Below are positions 42,436-50,590 of a DNA stretch of 64,000 nucleotides, one piece after another. How positions within the stretch are numbered: the stretch's first letter is position 1; every line of letters starts with the position of its first letter. The position numbers and the translations under genes were made by a program. Under the pieces are notes generated by a model. It was not told where the DNA came from and made no database searches. It saw only the letters and a list, made by a program, of their open reading frames with translations. The stretch comes from Jatrophihabitans sp035642535 (GTDB lineage Bacteria > Actinomycetota > Actinomycetes > Mycobacteriales > Jatrophihabitantaceae), in the NCBI GenBank assembly GCA_035642535.1, contig DASQSE010000094.1, positions 28,608 through 92,607 on the forward strand, written 5' to 3'.

Positions 42436-43029
42436 TCACGGGACTACGCGCGGCAACCATGGCCTGCGATCTTTCTCATACGTGTTGATCGAGTCCATGT
42501 GTTGCAGCGTCAGCGCAATGTCGTCGAGGCCCTCCATCAACCGCCAACGCGTGTAGTCGTCGAGGTCGAAGTCGTGGAACTCGCCGCGCCAGTGCACGCG
42601 ACGTTCGACGACGTCGACCGTCACCTCGGTCGCCGGGTCGTCCTCGATGTCGTCCCACAGACGCTGCACGACCTTCTCCGAAAGCTGGACGGTCAGCAGC
42701 CCGGCCTTGAGCGAGTTGCCGCGGAAGATGTCGCCGAATCGCGGCGAGATCACGACCTTGAAGCCGTAGTCGAGCAATGCCCACACTGCGTGCTCGCGCG
42801 AGCTGCCGGTGCCGAAGTCGGGTCCGGCGACGAGCACCGTCGCGGACTTGTACTGCGGTTGGTTGAGCACGAAGTCCGGCTCGTTGCTGCGCCAGGCGCT
42901 GAACAGCCCGTCCTCGAATCCGGTGCGCGTCACGCGCTTGAGGTAGACGGCCGGGATGATCTGGTCGGTGTCGACGTTGCTGCGGCGCAGCGGCACCGCG
43001 GTGCCGGTGTGCACCGTGAACTTCTCCAT
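42436..43029 (-). CDS. leuD: 3-isopropylmalate dehydratase small subunit
   Basis: Swivel-domain subunit of isopropylmalate isomerase in leucine synthesis. Opens MEKFTVHTGTAVPLRRSNVD and contains NVDTDQIIPAVYLKRV, GPDFGTGSSREHAVWAL and ISPRFGDIFRGNSLK, all substrate-loop motifs. 197 residues. It is separated from leuC by 82 bp that include repeat copy F, an unusual gap for this pair, which is normally tightly spaced. Confidence 0.96.
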   Translation of the reverse strand: MEKFTVHTGTAVPLRRSNVDTDQIIPAVYLKRVTRTGFEDGLFSAWRSNEPDFVLNQPQYKSATVLVAGPDFGTGSSREHAVWALLDYGFKVVISPRFGDIFRGNSLKAGLLTVQLSEKVVQRLWDDIEDDPATEVTVDVVERRVHWRGEFHDFDLDDYTRWRLMEGLDDIALTLQHMDSINTYEKDRRPWLPRVVP

Positions 43030-43053
43030 GATCGCTTCTCGCTCTCTTTTCCG

Positions 43054-43101
43054 AGTTGTCCGCCGTACGGCGCGTCATCGCGTCCTGACGGGCGGACAAC
43101 T
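43054..43101. repeat. 48-bp palindromic repeat, copy F
   Basis: Arms agttgtccgccg and gggcggacaact with one mismatch. The core read in reverse (gacgcgatgacgcgcc) matches copy B. It sits between leuC and leuD within an operon, 24 bp before leuD. Confidence 0.9.
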
Positions 43102-43111
43102 CGCGGTGGAT

Positions 43112-44524
43112 CTAGAGGTCTGCAGGGCTGCTGAGGTGGCCGGTGACAGCGGTGGCCGCGGCCACGAGCGGGGACACAAGGTGGGTGCGGCCGCCCTTGC
43201 CCTGGCGCCCCTCGAAGTTGCGGTTGGAGGTCGACGCGCTGCGCTCGCCGGGCGAGAGTTGATCGGGGTTCATGCCGAGGCACATCGAGCAGCCGGCCTG
43301 CCGCCACTCCGCGCCTGCGGCGGTGAAGATCGCGTCGAGGCCTTCGCGCTCGGCCTGCTGCCGCACCCCCATCGACCCCGGAACGACGAGCATGCGCACC
43401 CCGTCGGCCACCGTGCGTCCCTCGATGATCTTCGCGGCTGAGCGGAGGTCCTCGATCCGGCCGTTCGTGCACGAGCCGACGAAGACCGTGTCGACCTTGA
43501 TTTCGCGCAGCGGTGTGCCGGCGACCAGCCCCATGTACTGCAGCGCCTTCTCCGCAGCCACCCGATCGGCGTCCTTGGCGAAGCTCGCCGGGTCGGGCAC
43601 GGCGGCCGAGAGCGGCGCACCCTGGCCCGGGTTGGTGCCCCACGTGACGAACGGGCTCAGGCTGCTCGCGTCGAGCACCACCTCGGCGTCGAACTCGGCG
43701 TCCGGATCGGTACGCAGGCTCTGCCAGTACGCGACGGCGGCGCCCCATTCGGCGCCCTTCGGCGCATAGTCGCGACCTGCCAGGTAGTCGAATGTCGTCT
43801 GATCAGGAGCGACCATGCCCGCGCGGGCGCCCCACTCGATGCTCATGTTGCAGACCGTCATCCGGCCTTCCATCGACATGCCCTCGAACACCGAGCCGCG
43901 GTACTCGACCATGTACCCCTGGCCGCCGCCGGTGCCGGTCTGGGCGATGACTGCGAGGATGACGTCCTTCGGCGTGACGCCGTCGGGCAGTTCGCCGTCG
44001 ACGGTGACCGCCATCGTCTTGGGGCGGTCCATCGGCAGTGTCTGGGTGGCGAGGACGTGCTCGACCTGCGACGTTCCGATGCCGAACGCGAGCGCGCCGA
44101 ATGCGCCGTGCGTGGACGTGTGCGAGTCGCCGCAGACGATCGTCATGCCCGGCTGCGTGATTCCGAGCTGCGGGCCGATGACGTGCACGATGCCCTGGTT
44201 GTCGTGGCCCATCGGGAAGATCCGGACGCCGAACTCGTCGCAGTTGCGGCGCAGCGTTTCGATCTGGGTGCGGCTGACGCCGTCCTTGATCGAGGACGTG
44301 CCGACGAGCGGCAACGTGTAGTCGGTCGGCGTGTTGTGATCCTCGGTGGCGAGCGTGAGGTCTGGTCGGTGCACGGGACGGCCGGCGAGGCGCAGCCCGT
44401 CGAAGGCCTGCGGGCTCGTCACCTCGTGCACGAGATGCATGTCGATGAAGAGGAGATCCGGCTCGCCCGCCGCGGCGCGCACGACGTGGGTGTCCCAGAG
44501 CTTCTCGGCCAGCGTCTTGCCCAT
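43112..44524 (-). CDS. leuC: 3-isopropylmalate dehydratase large subunit
   Basis: Aconitase-family subunit carrying the 4Fe-4S cluster that isomerises 2- to 3-isopropylmalate. The cluster cysteines are in VGSCTNGRIEDL and CSMCLGMNPDQL; CGDSHTSTHGAFGALAFGIG is the substrate motif. 470 residues. The short gap upstream to the divergent IclR regulator carries an inverted repeat that probably binds that regulator. leuC leads into leuD past repeat copy F. Confidence 0.97.
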   Translation of the reverse strand: MGKTLAEKLWDTHVVRAAAGEPDLLFIDMHLVHEVTSPQAFDGLRLAGRPVHRPDLTLATEDHNTPTDYTLPLVGTSSIKDGVSRTQIETLRRNCDEFGVRIFPMGHDNQGIVHVIGPQLGITQPGMTIVCGDSHTSTHGAFGALAFGIGTSQVEHVLATQTLPMDRPKTMAVTVDGELPDGVTPKDVILAVIAQTGTGGGQGYMVEYRGSVFEGMSMEGRMTVCNMSIEWGARAGMVAPDQTTFDYLAGRDYAPKGAEWGAAVAYWQSLRTDPDAEFDAEVVLDASSLSPFVTWGTNPGQGAPLSAAVPDPASFAKDADRVAAEKALQYMGLVAGTPLREIKVDTVFVGSCTNGRIEDLRSAAKIIEGRTVADGVRMLVVPGSMGVRQQAEREGLDAIFTAAGAEWRQAGCSMCLGMNPDQLSPGERSASTSNRNFEGRQGKGGRTHLVSPLVAAATAVTGHLSSPADL

Positions 44525-44526
44525 GA

Positions 44527-44556
44527 TTGCAATCTCACTATCTGGGATTCTAGTAT
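44527..44556 (+). promoter_or_regulatory. ndgR promoter (TTGCAA-18-TAGTAT), leaderless
   Basis: TTGCAA at 44527-44532, an 18-bp spacer and TAGTAT at 44551-44556, 6 nt before ATG 44563. The best sigma-A-like promoter in the window. It fully contains the operator at 44531-44549. Confidence 0.6.
44531..44549. promoter_or_regulatory. Candidate NdgR/LeuR operator
   Basis: AATCTCA-CTATC-TGGGATT is an inverted repeat matching at 6 of 7 arm positions, in the 38-bp gap between leuC and the IclR gene. IclR regulators of the NdgR type bind this gap in streptomycetes and control leuCD. Confidence 0.6.
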
Positions 44557-44562
44557 CGTGAC

Positions 44563-45273
44563 ATGGGACAGCCTAGCAGCGGGATCGGGGTGCTCGACAA
44601 GAGTGTCGCGATCTTGGCCTCGGTCGCCGGGCAGCCGCGTGCACTCGCCGAGTTGGTCACGGCGACGGCGCTGCCCCGCGCGACCGCGCACCGGCTCGCG
44701 GTGGCGCTCGAAGCGCATCGCCTGCTGGGCCGTGATCCGGACGGCCGCTTCGTGCTCGGCCCGCGCTTTGCGGAACTCGCCGCCGCGCTGCCCGATCCAC
44801 TGGTCACCGCCGCAGGGCCGGTTCTTGCCTGGGTACGGGACGAGTGCGGCGAGAGCGCGCAGCTGTACCGGCGCGACGGCGCGGAGCGGGTGTGCGTCGC
44901 GGCCGCCGAGCGTGCGCACGGGCTGCGCACCACGGTGCCGGTCGGCGCCCGGCTGCCCCTGACCGCCGGCTCGGGCGCGCAAGTGATCTGCGCGTGGTCG
45001 GATGCCGCGTCGCTGCGCGACGTGCTCGGGACGGCCGCGTTCAGCGGGCGGACGCTGACCGACGTGCGACGGCGCGGCTGGGCGCAGTCGGTCGGCCAGC
45101 GCGAGGCGGGTGTGGCGTCGGTCTCGGCGCCGGTGCTCGGACCGGACGGGGAACTGCTCGCGGCCGTGTCGATCTCCGGCCCGATCGAGCGACTCGGCCG
45201 CTCGCCGGGGACCCGCTTCGGACCCGTCCTCATGAGCGCCGCCCGACGCCTCAGCACCTCGCCCACGTCTTGA
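44563..45273 (+). CDS. ndgR: IclR family regulator of leucine biosynthesis (NdgR-like)
   Basis: A 236-residue regulator with an N-terminal winged helix-turn-helix (LDKSVAILASVAGQPRALAE then LPRATAHRLAVALEAHRLL) and a GAF-like effector domain (LRTTVPVGARLPLTAGSGAQ). Divergent location next to leuCD is the conserved setting of NdgR/AreB in actinobacteria and of Rv2989 in M. tuberculosis. Its ATG lies 6 nt after a -10 box, so the transcript is probably leaderless and the operator overlaps the promoter, consistent with autoregulation. Confidence 0.9.
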   Translation: MGQPSSGIGVLDKSVAILASVAGQPRALAELVTATALPRATAHRLAVALEAHRLLGRDPDGRFVLGPRFAELAAALPDPLVTAAGPVLAWVRDECGESAQLYRRDGAERVCVAAAERAHGLRTTVPVGARLPLTAGSGAQVICAWSDAASLRDVLGTAAFSGRTLTDVRRRGWAQSVGQREAGVASVSAPVLGPDGELLAAVSISGPIERLGRSPGTRFGPVLMSAARRLSTSPTS

Positions 45274-45367
45274 GGTCCCAGTCATCGCGTGGTCACTTCG
45301 GCGTTGTCTGGTCACCTATACGGCCTAACTGACCATACGACGCAAAGGGGGACGGTCGAGAGGCGAG

Positions 45368-46810
45368 TTACCAGGACGTGGCGACGTACGTCGTCTCGAG
45401 GTATTCGTCGATGCCCTCGAAGCCGCCTTCGCGACCGATGCCGGACTGCTTCAGGCCACCGAAGGGTGCCGCGGGGTCGGACACGATCCCCCGGTTGAGG
45501 CCGACCATGCCCACCTCGAGCCGTTCGCACACGCGCAGCCCGCGCGCCAGATCGCCGGTGTAGACGTAGCCGGTGAGGCCCATCTCGGACGAGTTGGCGA
45601 TCGACAGCGCGTCATCTTCGTCGCGCACCGGAATGATCGGCGCGACCGGGCCGAACACCTCCTCGACCGCGACGGCCGACTCGCGCGGCACGTCGGTGAG
45701 CACGGTCGCCGGGTAGAAGAACCCGGGCCCGTCGGGGCGCTCGCCGCCTAGCACTGCGCGGGCGCCGGCGCCCACTGAACGGTCGACCTTGTCGGCGATG
45801 CCTTCGACGGCCTTCGCGGAGACCATCGGTCCGAGCTGCGTCTGCTCGTCCGTCCCGGCGCCGATGCGCAGTTCGGCCATCCGCGCCGCGAGCCGGGATG
45901 CGAACTCGTCGGCCACCGACTCCTGCACGAGGAACCGGTTCGCCGCCGTGCACGCCTGCCCGCCGTTGCGCATCTTCGCCAGCATCGCGCCGTCGACTGC
46001 CGCGTCGAGGTCGGCGTCGTCGAGCACGACGAACGGGTCGTTGCCGCCGAGTTCCATCGAGCAGTTGACGATGCGATCTGCGGCGTGCTTGAGCAGGATC
46101 CGGCCGACCTCGGTGGATCCGGTGAACGAGAGCTTGCGCACCCGCGCGTCGTCGAGGGCGATCCCGACCAGCTCGGAGGAGCGATCGGTCGTCAGCACGT
46201 TCACGACGCCGGCGGGGGCGCCCGCCTCGGCGAGCATCGACGCCAGCAGCAGTGCCGTCAGCGGCGTCTCGTGGGCCGGCTTCAGGACGACGGTGCACCC
46301 CGCCGCGAGCGCCGGGCCGATCTTGCGGGTGGCCATCGCGGCCGGGAAGTTCCACGGCGTGAGCAGCAGCGCGACGCCGACGGGCTTGCGGAAGGTGAGG
46401 ATGCGATTCGCGCCCGACGGCGCGGTGCGCAGCTCGCCGCCGACCCGCACCGCCTCCTCGGCGAACCAGCGGAAGAACTCGGCCGCGTAGGTCGCTTCGG
46501 CCCGCCCGTCCGTCAGGGACTTGCCCATCTCCAGCGACATCAGATACGCCAGATCTTCCTTGCGCGCCGTCATCAACTCGAACGTCTTGCGCAGCACCTC
46601 GCCGCGCTCCCGCGGCGGCGCCGCGGCCCATTCGGGTTGCGCCTGCGCCGCCGCCGAGATCGCGGCCGCGACGTCGTCCGCGCCCGCCCGCGGCACCGCG
46701 CAGATCGGCTCACCGGTCGACGGGTTCAGCACGTCGAAGCTGCCCTTCGAGCCGTCGCGCCACTCACCGCCGATGAACTGCTGCGTCGGGGTCCCTGCCG
46801 GGAGCGTCAT
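45368..46810 (-). CDS. gabD: NAD(P)-dependent succinate-semialdehyde dehydrogenase (ALDH family)
   Basis: Aldehyde dehydrogenase of 480 residues, closest in pattern to the GabD group. It has the cofactor-binding LLTPWNFPAAMATRKIGPA and FTGSTEVGR, the general base Glu in MELGGNDPFVVLDDAD, and the nucleophile Cys in GGQACTAANRFLV. Substrate is inferred from motif similarity; other semialdehydes are possible. No gabT or regulator lies nearby. The 94-bp gap to ndgR holds only two short direct TGGTCAC repeats; the gene converges with ndgR. Confidence 0.82.
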   Translation of the reverse strand: MTLPAGTPTQQFIGGEWRDGSKGSFDVLNPSTGEPICAVPRAGADDVAAAISAAAQAQPEWAAAPPRERGEVLRKTFELMTARKEDLAYLMSLEMGKSLTDGRAEATYAAEFFRWFAEEAVRVGGELRTAPSGANRILTFRKPVGVALLLTPWNFPAAMATRKIGPALAAGCTVVLKPAHETPLTALLLASMLAEAGAPAGVVNVLTTDRSSELVGIALDDARVRKLSFTGSTEVGRILLKHAADRIVNCSMELGGNDPFVVLDDADLDAAVDGAMLAKMRNGGQACTAANRFLVQESVADEFASRLAARMAELRIGAGTDEQTQLGPMVSAKAVEGIADKVDRSVGAGARAVLGGERPDGPGFFYPATVLTDVPRESAVAVEEVFGPVAPIIPVRDEDDALSIANSSEMGLTGYVYTGDLARGLRVCERLEVGMVGLNRGIVSDPAAPFGGLKQSGIGREGGFEGIDEYLETTYVATSW

Positions 46811-46855
46811 CGTGCACCTCCGTCACCAATGTGCCTGTCCCCAGCTTGCCATCCC

Positions 46856-46861
46856 TAGGGT
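46856..46861 (+). promoter_or_regulatory. Likely -10 box for the lipase-like gene
   Basis: TAGGGT, 7 nt before ATG 46869, which has no Shine-Dalgarno. The palindrome GGTTAACC at 46859-46866 overlaps it. Confidence 0.4.
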
Positions 46862-46868
46862 TAACCAC

Positions 46869-48107
46869 ATGCGGTCGGACGAGCTGCGCGACACCGGTTC
46901 GCTGACAGGCACGACGCTCGACGAGATCACCGAGCTCGCGCAAGGCGTCCACCGGGCCGTTGCCCGGCGGCTGTTCCGTGTGACGGGTCAGGTGGGTGAG
47001 CCGATCCGGGTCATGCACGACGGCATCTCGGCGATCGCGTACGGCTCCACTCGGCTGGGCGTGAAGTACCTGCCGCCCGTCGTCGGCACCGTCGCCGGTG
47101 CAGTGCGCGATCCGGCGGCCGAGTCCGCGCACGACATCCCACACGGCCGGTTCGTCATCGGCGCGGTGAGCGGCTTCCTGGGCGACCGGATGGCGCAGCG
47201 GCAGCGGGCGCTCGCACCTGAGATGCGCATCCGGCTGCACCGCGGGCGGTTGCGCCGGCTGACCGCAACCCTGGCCGCAGATGCCGCAGAATCGGGCAAC
47301 ACGACCGGGCGGCTCGTGCTGTTCCTCCACGGCCTGTGTGAGACGGACACGTGCTGGTCGTTCGCCGCGCACCGGCGCTGGGGCGACCGCACCTGCACCT
47401 ATGGCTCCATGCTGCGCGACGACGGCTGGACGCCGCTGTACGTCAACTACAACAGCGGGTTGCGCGTCTCGGCCAACGCGCGCGAGTTGGCCGAACACCT
47501 CGAGGAGCTCGTCCAGCGCTGGCCGGAGGCGGTCACCGAGATCGCACTCGTCGGACACTCGATGGGCGGCCTGATCGCGCGCAGCGCGGCGCACCAGGCG
47601 CGCGACCACGACCACGCCTGGCTCGCGAAGCTGCGGCACGTGATCGGTCTCGCCGCGCCGCACCTCGGCGTGCCGCTGGAACGGCTCGCCAACTGGGGCG
47701 CGCACCGGCTCGATCGCCTGCCCGAGACCCGCCCGTTCGCCACCTGGCTGAATCGGCGCAGCGTCGGCATGAAGGACATGCGCTACGGCGCGCTGCTCGA
47801 GGCCGACTGGTTGGGCTACGACCCGGACGAGCTGCTCACCGATCGCTGCACGCCGGCCGACCTGCTGCCCGGCATCTCGTATTGCGTGGCATCGGCCACG
47901 CTTTCGCGCGCGACGCACGGTCCGTTCGCGCACGATCTGCTGGTTCAGCACAGCAGCGCGCACGGCATCGGCAAGGTGCGCACGATCCCGTTCGAGGTCG
48001 ACCGGACATTCCATCTCGGCGGCCGCAAGCATCACTTCGACCTGCTCGCGGATGCGCGCCTCTACGAGCAGCTCCGGACGTGGCTCAGCCCAGCAGCGGA
48101 AGCGTGA
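46869..48107 (+). CDS. Alpha/beta hydrolase (lipase/PGAP1-like)
   Basis: A 412-residue esterase-like protein. About 135 residues of N-terminal region (LDEITELAQGVHRAVARRLF) precede the hydrolase core, which has the oxyanion motif LVLFLHGLCETDTCW and the nucleophile elbow LVGHSMGGLIARSA. A late His in GRKHHFDLLAD may complete the triad. The core resembles PGAP1/lipase class proteins; substrate is unknown. The 3' end overlaps the convergent CocE-like gene by 23 bp. Confidence 0.83.
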   Translation: MRSDELRDTGSLTGTTLDEITELAQGVHRAVARRLFRVTGQVGEPIRVMHDGISAIAYGSTRLGVKYLPPVVGTVAGAVRDPAAESAHDIPHGRFVIGAVSGFLGDRMAQRQRALAPEMRIRLHRGRLRRLTATLAADAAESGNTTGRLVLFLHGLCETDTCWSFAAHRRWGDRTCTYGSMLRDDGWTPLYVNYNSGLRVSANARELAEHLEELVQRWPEAVTEIALVGHSMGGLIARSAAHQARDHDHAWLAKLRHVIGLAAPHLGVPLERLANWGAHRLDRLPETRPFATWLNRRSVGMKDMRYGALLEADWLGYDPDELLTDRCTPADLLPGISYCVASATLSRATHGPFAHDLLVQHSSAHGIGKVRTIPFEVDRTFHLGGRKHHFDLLADARLYEQLRTWLSPAAEA

Positions 48108-50079
48108 TCGAGGACGGCGCGGTCGCAGTTCGCTGCACCTGGTAACTGCCGCCGAGCAGTTTCAGCAGCTGCGGCGGGGTCGGCACCAGATGCGGGAAGT
48201 CGGTGGTGTCGACAGTGACGCGAATGCGGTGCCCGGGCTCGATCGTCGCGTAGGTCGGAAAGACCTCGATCTCGTATCGGGTGACAGCGCCCTCGCGCAC
48301 CGCGACGGCCGTCCGCGCGGTGTACGGGTGGTACGGCAACAGCGTCTTGCCGTCGACCCGCCAGCTGCGGGCTCGGTTCAGCGTCCGCGCCGAGCCGAGC
48401 AGCGCACCCTGGGTCAGCGGCCGGGACGTCCCATTCGGCGCCACGTCCTCGATGTTGACCACCAACTCGGTCTCGCGGGTGTTCGCCCGCGCGTAGATCG
48501 TGGCCGCGATCGGGCCGGCCAGCGTCCGCGCCCGCGCGAACGGCGCCGTCGTGTAGGTGAGCGCGGTCGGTCCGGTCTGGCCGAGCCGGTCGTCGGCGAA
48601 GCACGGCACCGGCCTCGGGAATCGGTCGGTGACGAGCGTGAACGCGCCAGTCATCCACTGGTCGACGGAGCGGTCGCAGACCGACGACCCGAGCGGCGCC
48701 CACCGGACGCGGTCGGCACCCGTCGAGCGCTGCGGCGCCACTCGCGACAGCGTGCCGTCGTTGCCGGACAGTGCGGTGCCGCTGCGCCGCCCGCTGAAGT
48801 AGTACCTCCGTGGCGCGGTTCCGGGCAGCGGGTACGTCGTCGTCTCCGCATACCGCTTGGTGCCGAGGTCGTAGTAGTGCAGCGGCGTCGGCGTGTGCGC
48901 CATGCCGGTGTGCGCGCCGCGCAGCCACGTGTCGAACCACTCCAGTTCGAGCACGTCGAGCGTCCTCGGCAGCGCGGCGCCCAAGTGCGTGAACGGCCCG
49001 TCCAGCAGCTGGTACCGGCCGGTGACGCGCTGGCCGGCAACCATCGGCGCCGTCACTGTGCGGCCGGCCGCGGCGTTCTGCAGTCCGGCGTAGTTGAGCG
49101 GCTCACCGCGCTGGAACAGGTCGTACTCGCCGCCGACGAGATATGCGGGAATGCCGTTGGCGACGATGCGCCGCAGCACGGTGCCCGGGCTGCGCACGTG
49201 CCAGGACGCGTTGTCGTAGGAGTCGGGGCCGCCGAGGTAGGTCCGGAGCAGGAATCGCGCGTTGTAGTCGAAGGTGTTGTGCAGGTGCTGCAGTATCGCC
49301 CGCGCGGCGTCGGGCAGGCTGGCCGGATCCTCGACCGCGCTCAGGGCCGGGTTCACCAGATTTACCAACGGCAGCAGGGCGCCGAGATACGTCGCGTCGA
49401 ACTCGACGTCGGGGATCCCGCCCATGAACGAGGTGTCCCGGTACAGGTCGTTGGCCGAGACGATCGGAAAGATCGCCTTGACCGGCGAGTGCCGCCCGAC
49501 CGCGCCGGCCGTGAGCATCTGATCGATGCCGAGGTACGACGCGCCGTGCAGGCCGACCTTGCCGGACGAGTGCGGCAGCGCCGCGGCCCAGCGCACCAGC
49601 GCGACGCCGTCGGAAACCTGCTTCGGGTCGAACAGCGTGAACGTCCCACCTGACGCGCCCGTCCCGCGCACGTCCACCGCCACGTCGAGGTAGCCGCGGC
49701 GGACGAAGTACGGGTCGATGCCGATCGCCGACGAGCCGGCGAGCCCGGCGCTCTCCTTGCCGTACGGCGTCTGCGTGAGCAGCACCGGGAACCGGCCCCG
49801 CGCGACACGACCGGTCTCCAGATCGGTCGGCATCGCGATGTCGGCGCGCAGCACCGTGCCGTCCGCCATGCGCACCGGCACGTTCAACCGGCGCGCGACC
49901 CCGAAGCTCGCTGCCTCAGGCGTCCAGTGCCGGCCGGGAGCCGCGCTCGCGACGATCGCGGCCTGCAGCGGGTCTGTCGCACCGCCCGCGGCGCGCGGTG
50001 CCGAGATCGCGACGAGCAGCGCGCCGCCGGCCATCACCACTGCCCCAAATGCCACCGTGCCGCGCTCGGCAGTTCGCAT
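48085..50079 (-). CDS. Secreted CocE/NonD-type X-Pro dipeptidyl-peptidase-like hydrolase
   Basis: A 664-residue serine hydrolase. A signal sequence (residues about 9-30, AFGAVVMAGGALLVAISAP) precedes the catalytic domain, which shows VDVRGTGASGG and the nucleophile motif GLHGASYLG. The C-terminal third is the beta-sandwich domain typical of CocE/NonD. Esterase or acylase activity on an extracellular substrate is likely. ATG 50079 avoids a longer frame to 50163 that would cross the divergent promoter. A KstR-type operator lies 22 bp upstream. Confidence 0.85.
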   Translation of the reverse strand: MRTAERGTVAFGAVVMAGGALLVAISAPRAAGGATDPLQAAIVASAAPGRHWTPEAASFGVARRLNVPVRMADGTVLRADIAMPTDLETGRVARGRFPVLLTQTPYGKESAGLAGSSAIGIDPYFVRRGYLDVAVDVRGTGASGGTFTLFDPKQVSDGVALVRWAAALPHSSGKVGLHGASYLGIDQMLTAGAVGRHSPVKAIFPIVSANDLYRDTSFMGGIPDVEFDATYLGALLPLVNLVNPALSAVEDPASLPDAARAILQHLHNTFDYNARFLLRTYLGGPDSYDNASWHVRSPGTVLRRIVANGIPAYLVGGEYDLFQRGEPLNYAGLQNAAAGRTVTAPMVAGQRVTGRYQLLDGPFTHLGAALPRTLDVLELEWFDTWLRGAHTGMAHTPTPLHYYDLGTKRYAETTTYPLPGTAPRRYYFSGRRSGTALSGNDGTLSRVAPQRSTGADRVRWAPLGSSVCDRSVDQWMTGAFTLVTDRFPRPVPCFADDRLGQTGPTALTYTTAPFARARTLAGPIAATIYARANTRETELVVNIEDVAPNGTSRPLTQGALLGSARTLNRARSWRVDGKTLLPYHPYTARTAVAVREGAVTRYEIEVFPTYATIEPGHRIRVTVDTTDFPHLVPTPPQLLKLLGGSYQVQRTATAPSSITLPLLG

Positions 50080-50100
50080 ACGGGAAACGTACTCAATTAG

Positions 50101-50114
50101 TGGAACGTGTTCTA
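50101..50114. promoter_or_regulatory. KstR-type operator
   Basis: TGGAACGTGTTCTA matches the mycobacterial KstR consensus TnnAACnnGTTnnA at every fixed position. It lies between the divergent CocE-like and SnoaL-like genes and overlaps the TAGTCT box of the latter. Confidence 0.6.
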
Positions 50115-50118
50115 GTCT
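50113..50118 (+). promoter_or_regulatory. Likely -10 box for the SnoaL-like gene
   Basis: TAGTCT, 7 nt before GTG 50126, in the leaderless arrangement. It overlaps the KstR-type operator, as expected for repression. Confidence 0.45.
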
Positions 50119-50125
50119 GCTCGAC

Positions 50126-50590
50126 GTGGACCACGACACGCTCGAAGAGCTGCGCCGACTCAAGTACCGCTATCTGCGCGCGCTGGACCTCAAGCTGTGG
50201 GACGAGTTCGCTGCGACGCTCACCCCGGACGTCCGGGCGTCGTACGGGCCGAAGCTGCACTTCGACGGCCGCGAAGCCGTCGTGGCGTTTATGTCGAACT
50301 CGCTGCCGCCGTCGATCATCACGGTGCACCAGTGCCACCACCCCGAGCTGCGCATCGACGGGAACTCGGCGACGGGGACGTGGTACCTCGAGGACAAGGT
50401 GATCGTCACCGAACAGCGGATGCTGCTTACCGGCGCGGCGTTCTACGACGACACCTACGCGCGCGGCGCGGACGGGCAGTGGCGGATCAGCCGGACCGGC
50501 TACGTCCGCAGTTACGAAGCGATCCAGTCGTTGCCGGCCGACTGGAAGCTGACCGCGAACCGCCGGGCCGTCGAGGATCAACCGGCATGA
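50126..50590 (+). CDS. Nuclear transport factor 2-like (SnoaL) protein
   Basis: A 154-residue cone-fold protein. Typical features are LEELRRLKYRYLRALDLKLW at the N-terminus, then FAATLTPDVRASYGPKLHFDG and a hydrophobic beta-sheet ending in WRISRTGYVRSYEAI. Such folds include ketosteroid isomerases and hydratases; conserved Tyr and Asp residues are present, but no function can be assigned. GTG 50126 follows a -10 box. The stop overlaps the ATG of the next gene (ATGA). With a KstR-type site upstream, a steroid or lipid role is a reasonable guess. Confidence 0.85.
   Translation: MDHDTLEELRRLKYRYLRALDLKLWDEFAATLTPDVRASYGPKLHFDGREAVVAFMSNSLPPSIITVHQCHHPELRIDGNSATGTWYLEDKVIVTEQRMLLTGAAFYDDTYARGADGQWRISRTGYVRSYEAIQSLPADWKLTANRRAVEDQPA

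Noticed and set aside
45274..45367. Terminator or operator between ndgR and gabD
   Set aside because: Only two TGGTCAC direct repeats and a weak 6-bp inverted repeat with a 14-nt loop are seen, too little to support a site.
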